9,910 nt of DNA. Source: Armatimonadota bacterium (GTDB lineage Bacteria; Armatimonadota; Fimbriimonadia; Fimbriimonadales; Fimbriimonadaceae). The notes beneath the pieces are model-generated. The model saw only the letters and a program-made list of their open reading frames with translations. It did not search any database and was not told where the DNA came from. Position numbers and translations under genes: made by a program. The DNA lies in assembly GCA_023423495.1 (NCBI GenBank), contig JAFAFM010000127.1:1-9910 (forward strand). The letters are read 5' to 3'. The stretch's first letter is position 1, and each line of letters begins with the position of its first letter. This document shows positions 5,565 through 9,910 of this stretch, piece after piece.

Positions 5565-7529
5565 ATGTCTGTGATTCCCGCCAGCAAACAGTTCAACAAG
5601 CTCGACTACTTGCGACTTATGATGCTAAGTAGAGAGGGTGACCGCCGCGAAGGCATCTTGCTGAGGCAAAGCAAAGGTTGGTTCCAAGTGAGCGGCATGG
5701 GTCACGAAGCCCTTGGCGCTTTCGCATACACATTAGGCAAGGACGACTACCTTTTTCCGTACTACCGGGATCGCGCGATCATGCTGGCGCGCGGACTGAC
5801 CAATTACGATTTGGCGCTTGCCTACTTCGCCAAGCGTGACAGCAGTTCGGGTGGTCGGCAGATGCCTGGCCACTACAGCAGCCGAGAGCACAACGTGTTC
5901 AGCGTTTGCACTCCGACGGGTGGTTCACTGATTCCGGCCTGCGGCGCTGCCTGGGCGATGAAGTTGAATGGCTCGGACTCCCTCGCGATTGCGAGTGTTG
6001 GAGATGCAGCGAGCCGGCAGGGTGAATTTTATGAGGCTTTGGCTTTCGCTCAGCAAGAAAAGCTGCCCGTAATCTTCGTAGTCGAGGACAACAAGTTTGG
6101 AATCTCCACCCCGACCGATCGCTTCTTGCCGTTCAATATCGGCACACTGAACCCCGAAACGATTGTCAAGATCGACGCGCGATATCCGGAAACCGTATAT
6201 CAGGCGGGCCAGCAAGCCGCCGACAAGGCAAGAGCCGGCGAGGGTCCAACGCTCATCTGGGCTGACCTCGACCGTTTGTCTTCGCATACATCTTCCGACG
6301 ATCACCGCGTTTATCGGAAGCTAGAGGACATCGAGGAGATGGCCCTGCGTGACCCAATTCGCCTTCTTTCGGAAGAGCTCATAGCTGCCGGGCAGCTGAC
6401 TGCTGACCAGTTTGCCAAGCTGCAGGAAGAGGTGAATCAGCAGGTGGACGAGGATTACCTCCGGGCCGAAAAGGAAGCAGATCCTCGAGCCAACGAAGTG
6501 CTTCACTTCAATTTCGGAGAAGACCAACCGGCCGAGGCTCCCCCGATTCATCCGGGTCGCCAAACCATGGTGGCCGCCATCAACCAGGTCTTTAAGAAGG
6601 CTTTGGAAAGTGACCCGAACATCATCTTCTTCGGGGAGGACATCGAAGATCCCAAGGGTGGCGTATTCGGTCTGACCAAGGGTCTAAGCGATGCTTTTCC
6701 AAAGCAGGTGTTTAACGCGCCTCTGGCCGAAGCAACCATCATGGGAACGGCGATCGGCATGGCATCCTGGGGAATGAAACCAGTCTTTGAACTGCAGTTC
6801 ATCGACTTCATGGCTCCCGGTTGGAACCAGATCACGAGCAACATGAGCACATTGCGCTGGCGCTCGTTCGGCGAGTGGAAGTGCCCGTGCGTTGTTTACG
6901 CACCCTACGGTGCCTACCTGCCCGGTGGTTCGCTCTGGCACAGTCAGGCTAATGAGGCCTACCTTGCTCACACTCCCGGACTGAAGGTCGCAATCCCATC
7001 GACCCCGGAAGACGCCGCGGGTCTGTTTTGGACGGCCATGAGAGGTGACGACCCTCATTTCATTCTTATTCCGAAGCACATTTTCCGCATGCAGGTCGAC
7101 GTGCAGTCGGTGGAGCCTGTGCCATTTGGCAAGGCACGAATCGTTCAGGAAGGCAGCGATGTGACTTTGGTGACGTGGGGCAATACCTTGGAATTGGCTC
7201 ACGAAGCCGCCAAGAAGCTAAGCTCGGAGGCTTCGGTGGAAATTATCGATCTTCGCTCGATCGTCCCCTGCGACTACGAAACCATCACTGCCTCGGTTGA
7301 GAAAACCGGGCGGCTGGTCGTCGTCCATGAAGACAACCGAACCGGTGGATTTGGCCAGACGATTATCGCCGAGATGACTCGGATTCCAGAGCGCTGGAAC
7401 CTATTCCTTTCCCCACCACAGTTGGTGGCAAGGGAAGACGTTCACATCGGCTACAACCCGATCTACGAATATGCGGCTCTGCCGGATGTCGGCCAAGTGG
7501 TGGATGCCATTCGCGTCGTCATGGAATAG
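5565..7529 (+). CDS. Fused alpha-beta E1 component of a 2-oxoacid dehydrogenase (branched-chain/pyruvate type)
   Basis: 654 residues from ATG 5565, which has GAGGT at 5549-5553; the frame is open to a GTG at 5520 (669 residues), but the added MTRRRFNEETRYPIF is not family-like and lies almost on the predicted transcription start. The enzyme is the thiamine diphosphate-dependent decarboxylase that passes the acyl group to lipoyl-E2. Alpha half (about 1-305): GHEAL (46-50), YYRDRA (66-71), thiamine-binding motif VGDAASRQGEFYEAL to EDNKFGIS (145-181), SSHTSSDDHRVYR (239-251). A short linker (306-332) leads to the beta half (333-654): GED (357-359), NAPLAEA (384-390), and SLWHSQANEA with the conserved His459. 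In heterotetrameric systems these are two chains; here they are one. The usual GDG of the thiamine motif is GDA, which to memory is also seen in other fused homologues. No E2 or E3 gene is nearby. 2-Oxoisovalerate versus pyruvate cannot be decided. Confidence 0.93.
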   Translation: MSVIPASKQFNKLDYLRLMMLSREGDRREGILLRQSKGWFQVSGMGHEALGAFAYTLGKDDYLFPYYRDRAIMLARGLTNYDLALAYFAKRDSSSGGRQMPGHYSSREHNVFSVCTPTGGSLIPACGAAWAMKLNGSDSLAIASVGDAASRQGEFYEALAFAQQEKLPVIFVVEDNKFGISTPTDRFLPFNIGTLNPETIVKIDARYPETVYQAGQQAADKARAGEGPTLIWADLDRLSSHTSSDDHRVYRKLEDIEEMALRDPIRLLSEELIAAGQLTADQFAKLQEEVNQQVDEDYLRAEKEADPRANEVLHFNFGEDQPAEAPPIHPGRQTMVAAINQVFKKALESDPNIIFFGEDIEDPKGGVFGLTKGLSDAFPKQVFNAPLAEATIMGTAIGMASWGMKPVFELQFIDFMAPGWNQITSNMSTLRWRSFGEWKCPCVVYAPYGAYLPGGSLWHSQANEAYLAHTPGLKVAIPSTPEDAAGLFWTAMRGDDPHFILIPKHIFRMQVDVQSVEPVPFGKARIVQEGSDVTLVTWGNTLELAHEAAKKLSSEASVEIIDLRSIVPCDYETITASVEKTGRLVVVHEDNRTGGFGQTIIAEMTRIPERWNLFLSPPQLVAREDVHIGYNPIYEYAALPDVGQVVDAIRVVME

Positions 7530-7570
7530 TTATTTAGGTCCACTTTCCTGAGTCCGACTGGAATGACCTT

Positions 7571-7576
7571 TAGAAT
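7571..7576 (+). promoter_or_regulatory. Candidate -10 box TAGAAT placed for a leaderless transcript
   Basis: TAGAAT ends six bases before the GTG start at 7583, so transcription would begin on or next to the start codon. No Shine-Dalgarno sequence lies in the gap, which supports a leaderless start. No clear -35 box is present. Evidence is position and hexamer only. Confidence 0.45.
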
Positions 7577-7582
7577 AATTGC

Positions 7583-8449
7583 GTGGCAGCAGAAATCTCG
7601 TCGATCGAACGGTTCATTCAAAACCGTGCAAGCCAATTACTGATAGGCTCTTATAGCCGGACCGGTTTCGCCTGGCAGATTGGCATTGGAGCAATATGTC
7701 TGGCTGTCGGTGGAGGTTTACTTGTCGCGGGCCTGATAACACGCGGCCAGGACATGATTGTAGGTTCACTGGGCCCGCTTATTGCTGGAGCCGTAAATGT
7801 CCCGATCGGATTCTTCATGAAGAAGCGATTCCAGCAGGCGCCGAACGAGCCTCAGTTAAGCCTTGAAGCCAGGCATTTTCTGTTGGGCTTGATTAAGCAG
7901 ACTTCTTCCGGCTTGCACCAGAATCGGGGTACTTGGGGAAGCGTGCAAATTCGCACTCAGACAAACCCTTTGGTTGGAGAATCGTTTCTTCACCAACTCG
8001 GCAAGCATTGGGGATTCATTCCAAAAACGCCCAAGGATGTGCTAGCTCGACCGGTGTATGAGCTCTTGGAGACGGCATGCCATCACTACAATCGAGTGCA
8101 GGGTCTACTTGAGGGTCGACAGGGGAGTTCAATTGCAAAGATGGGTCAACTTGTCCGATCCGGTGCAGACGAAGCGATCTTTCAAATCCTGCACAGCGCC
8201 GCGACAATGCATAAGTTTCCAGAAACAGTTGGATCTACCTCCCGTGATTGTGAAGATCGGATCCGGGCGCTTAGGGAACTCGCAGATCGGTTGGAGAAGT
8301 TGCATTCGCAACCGCATCTTGTGGCCGATGTTCCAGTCCAAAGCACTGCGATCGATTCGGCCTTGGAAGAGCTTCGACTGGAAGGCTTGGCCCGTACGGA
8401 GTTGAGCCAAGAACCAAACGAAGGACAGCATCTCCGCGAGGGGCACTGA
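7583..8449 (+). CDS. Two-TM membrane protein of unknown function
   Basis: 288 residues from GTG; not recognised as a named family. Seen: a short polar N-terminus, two hydrophobic segments at about 32-52 (Gly-rich, IGIGAICLAVGGGLLVAGLI) and 58-79 (VGSLGPLIAGAVNVPIGFFM) joined by a tight turn ITRGQD, then KKR, then a long soluble region (84-288). Basic residues after the second span suggest both ends are cytoplasmic, i.e. a membrane hairpin with a cytosolic domain. The soluble part looks mostly helical; 160-245 is rich in amphipathic stretches (YELLETACHHYNRVQGLLEG, RIRALRELADRLEKL) that could pack or dimerise. The C-terminal tail is acidic/polar and probably disordered. No catalytic motif is visible. 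It stands alone between the E1 gene (53-base gap with a -10-like box) and a strong hairpin, so it is likely a single-gene unit. Coding status is supported by the long frame and a hydrophobic pattern expected of a real membrane protein. Confidence 0.75.
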   Translation: MAAEISSIERFIQNRASQLLIGSYSRTGFAWQIGIGAICLAVGGGLLVAGLITRGQDMIVGSLGPLIAGAVNVPIGFFMKKRFQQAPNEPQLSLEARHFLLGLIKQTSSGLHQNRGTWGSVQIRTQTNPLVGESFLHQLGKHWGFIPKTPKDVLARPVYELLETACHHYNRVQGLLEGRQGSSIAKMGQLVRSGADEAIFQILHSAATMHKFPETVGSTSRDCEDRIRALRELADRLEKLHSQPHLVADVPVQSTAIDSALEELRLEGLARTELSQEPNEGQHLREGH

Positions 8450-8456
8450 GACAACA

Positions 8457-8491
8457 AAATGGGATCGGACTCTTAAAGTCCGATCCCATTT
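8457..8491. terminator. Perfect 15-bp hairpin, (bi)directional terminator between convergent genes
   Basis: Arm AAATGGGATCGGACT (8457-8471), loop CTTAA (8472-8476) and the exact complementary arm (8477-8491). It stands 7 bases after the stop of the two-TM protein gene and about 20 bases after the stop of the convergent PEP-CTERM gene. Read on the minus strand the stem is followed by ATTTTGTTG, a usable U-tract, so termination of the PEP-CTERM transcript is well supported. On the plus strand only TTT closes the stem, although TTTTCTT follows 14 bases later, so termination in that direction is less sure. Confidence 0.88.
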
Positions 8492-8510
8492 GAGTCCAAT
8501 GAGAGTTTTC

Positions 8511-9224
8511 TTAAGACTTCTTGGCTTTCATCCGGCGTCGGAGGAAGACACCGATACCAGCTGCACCGAGAACCATCGTGAATGGCTCGGGTACCGGAGC
8601 AACTTCAAGAATGATGTTGTCGATTCCAAAATCGTTGCCGAATTCGGCAACCTCTGCATTCAAAATCGTAGCGTCCGAGGATCCACCAGTGTAAAGAAAG
8701 TCTGCAAAGACTGTCTGCCACTGCGCAGCGCCACTCGGAGTCTCGACACTCGCAATTTCGTTGGCCCCGATTCTGAATCTAATAGTGGAGTTCTCTCCTC
8801 CGCCAAACACGTTGACAATATCAAACTGCAGTCGATACGTGGTTCCAACAACCAAGGCAGCGATATTCTGCTCCCAAACGCGGGTTGTGTTGGGGTTAAC
8901 GATCGAGCCATTCATTAGCATGTACCAGCCGTGGCCCGCAAGGTCGACATTGTTTCTCCACGAAGCATGCCAAGCACCCGGTTGGGCATTGGTAACCGTG
9001 TACGTTCCTTCGTTGTACATATTCTCGCTGCCCGGTGCTCCGTCAGACGAAGCAGGAACAGCGGGAGGGGTTGGGAACGGACTGGTGCCGTTCGGGTCAA
9101 CCAAAATGTAGTCGGAAGTGAATCCTGTGTTTCCGGCCTCAAAGTCGCCGTTAATAACAAGATTCGCATTCGCCGCAAAGGGGATTACCAGTGCTAAAGC
9201 TGATAGCGCGATTTTAAATTTCAT
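8511..9224 (-). CDS. PEP-CTERM sorting domain protein (exported, exosortase substrate)
   Basis: 237 residues from ATG 9224, with GAGAGG just two bases upstream. An N-terminal signal peptide (residues 1-20: MKFK basic start, hydrophobic core, AANA cleavage site) leads to NLVINGDFEAG, a common first strand of secreted beta-sandwich domains. The body (21-208) is rich in Gly, Asn, Ser and Thr with alternating strands. It ends in FGIDNIILE, the usual closing strand of carbohydrate-binding-like (CBM/DUF642-type) jelly rolls, just before the sorting tag. Tag: VPEP at 211-214, hydrophobic span 215-228, then RRRMKAKK at 229-236. Known biology: the tag retains the protein in the inner membrane until an exosortase (EpsH/XrtA type) cleaves it, for surface or exopolysaccharide/biofilm delivery. 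No exosortase is in the window. It seems to be a single-gene unit ended by the 8457-8491 hairpin. Ligand unknown. Confidence 0.92.
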   Translation of the reverse strand: MKFKIALSALALVIPFAANANLVINGDFEAGNTGFTSDYILVDPNGTSPFPTPPAVPASSDGAPGSENMYNEGTYTVTNAQPGAWHASWRNNVDLAGHGWYMLMNGSIVNPNTTRVWEQNIAALVVGTTYRLQFDIVNVFGGGENSTIRFRIGANEIASVETPSGAAQWQTVFADFLYTGGSSDATILNAEVAEFGNDFGIDNIILEVAPVPEPFTMVLGAAGIGVFLRRRMKAKKS

Positions 9225-9254
9225 AGCCTCTCACAAACTCTTCTGCAATACATT

Positions 9255-9272
9255 GCTTGACGACAGTCAAGC
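9255..9272. repeat. Perfect 7-bp inverted repeat upstream of the PEP-CTERM gene
   Basis: GCTTGAC, loop GACA, GTCAAGC. It begins 31 bases before the PEP-CTERM start codon, inside the 171-base non-coding gap (9225-9395) shared with the upstream end of the mutase-accessory gene. It may be an operator or a small 5' UTR hairpin; on the minus strand it contains TTGACT, a -35-like hexamer, but no -10 follows at 16-18 bases. The rest of the gap is AT-richer than the genes, with a -10-like TAATAT on the minus strand near 9296-9301. No other gene is seen in it. Confidence 0.5.
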
Positions 9273-9395
9273 GATAACAGATCACTCCGTCATCAATATT
9301 ACACCAAGACTATCAACAAATAGGCCTTCGACGACCGATTTTCGATTATCTGGCAGAATTACCTGTTAGCTTTTTGAAAGAAGTAACCGAGCCCA

Positions 9396-9910
9396 CTACG
9401 AAGGAAGCGGCAGATTCATGGCTTGAAGATAGGACCGTAGCTTCTCCACACGGCCCGGAGAGTTCAAATCCAGGCTAAATGGACGTCCCCGAGCATCCAC
9501 GATAATCCCGACCGTGCCGCCTTCCAGCTTCTCGGAAACAGCCTTGCCCTTACCTGCACCCACGTCGAAGTTCTTTTCCGGTGTGATGGTCAAGGACTTG
9601 AACTCGCCACGGCCGCATGGAATGATCTTGATCTGACCACAGGGGACCTTGAGATCCACGCCGTCTCCGGTGATCGTCACGCAGGCATCCCCTTCCTTGC
9701 CCGTCCCGACGGGAGAAATGCAGTGTCCGCACTTCACGATACAGTCGTATTCGAAGACCTGCTTGGCGGCTTCGTAGAAATGCTCGCTCAAAACACCCAA
9801 GTGGGGCATCATGAAGATCGAGTCGACCGTCAGCATAGTGATTCCCTCAGGCTGATACGCATCCATCATCATCAAGGCAGATTGAGCTCGCATGGGAGCA
9901 TGGCTAAGGA
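9396..9910 (-). CDS. GlmL/MutL-family protein, C-terminal part (5' end outside window)
   Basis: The frame is open through the right window edge, so the ATG at 9893 is internal; about 171 C-terminal residues are visible out of a usual 450-600. Recognised by the stretch MRAQSALMMMDAYQPEG, DSIFMMPHLGVLSE, ISPVGTGKEGD, DVGAGKGK and GTVGIIVDARGRP, which match by memory the C-terminal region of MutL proteins encoded next to adenosylcobalamin-dependent glutamate mutase and related amino-acid mutases. These proteins have an actin/Hsp70-like ATPase fold (in the missing part) and are thought to protect or reactivate the mutase. The visible part has six cysteines, three as C-x3-C-x2-C in DCIVKCGHC. No mutase subunit is in the window; it would be expected upstream on the same strand beyond 9910. 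Family call is fairly sure, partner unknown. Confidence 0.82.
   Translation of the reverse strand, partial: LSHAPMRAQSALMMMDAYQPEGITMLTVDSIFMMPHLGVLSEHFYEAAKQVFEYDCIVKCGHCISPVGTGKEGDACVTITGDGVDLKVPCGQIKIIPCGRGEFKSLTITPEKNFDVGAGKGKAVSEKLEGGTVGIIVDARGRPFSLDLNSPGRVEKLRSYLQAMNLPLPS

Noticed and set aside
6684..7202. 172-codon open frame on the minus strand inside the E1 gene
   Set aside because: A shadow of a strongly conserved coding region; the translation has no recognisable features.
8490..8918. 142-codon plus-strand frame opposite the PEP-CTERM gene
   Set aside because: Antisense to a gene with signal peptide and sorting tag; composition is not protein-like.
9721..9760. C-x3-C-x2-C as a radical SAM signature
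   Set aside because: The surrounding sequence is MutL-like and near the C-terminus; radical SAM motifs lie near the N-terminus of a different barrel.
1..9910. CRISPR array, tRNA/rRNA, insertion sequence, phage or defence genes
   Set aside because: No regularly spaced repeats, no RNA gene signature and no transposase, integrase or defence-type motif was seen on either strand.

Overview
The window reads as ordinary bacterial chromosome: moderately GC-rich, densely coded, with no IS element, phage gene, tRNA, rRNA or CRISPR array visible. A Gram-negative-type envelope is implied by a PEP-CTERM (exosortase-sorted) protein. That protein, a MutL-type mutase accessory protein, a fused alpha-beta 2-oxoacid dehydrogenase E1 and a pilin-like envelope protein together would fit Armatimonadota (Fimbriimonas-like) or a neighbouring environmental phylum. 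This placement is an inference from gene content, not a measurement.

Layout from left to right. (1) The 3' part of an aldo/keto reductase gene (+) runs tail-to-tail into a YtcJ-type amidohydrolase gene (-), and the two overlap by 4 bases at their stop codons. (2) Upstream of the amidohydrolase on the same strand is a PLP enzyme of the ACC deaminase/D-cysteine desulfhydrase family. Its active-site residues favour D-cysteine desulfhydrase. These two genes probably form a minus-strand operon. (3) A divergent AT-rich promoter region near 3363-3370 separates that operon from a compact plus-strand operon of three genes: a membrane-anchored pilin-like protein of unknown function, a DrrA-like ABC ATPase and an ABC-2 permease. 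The genes are separated by +1 and -1 nucleotide. (4) After a promoter-like TATAAT comes a 654-residue fused E1 component of a branched-chain or pyruvate-type 2-oxoacid dehydrogenase. (5) A two-TM protein of unknown function follows, with a -10-like box placed so close to its GTG start that a leaderless mRNA is plausible. (6) A perfect 15-bp hairpin then serves as a terminator between that gene and the convergent PEP-CTERM gene. (7) The right edge holds the C-terminal part of a GlmL/MutL-family protein, the ATPase partner of cobalamin-dependent mutases, whose 5' end lies outside the window.

The best candidate for something undescribed is the three-gene unit at 3396-5474. A pilin-like, H-X(n)-DG-type envelope protein without a prepilin leader is coupled almost base to base to an ABC-2 exporter. 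Second are the promoter and start-codon arrangements that hint at leaderless transcripts. Nothing here is a recognisable defence system or mobile element.
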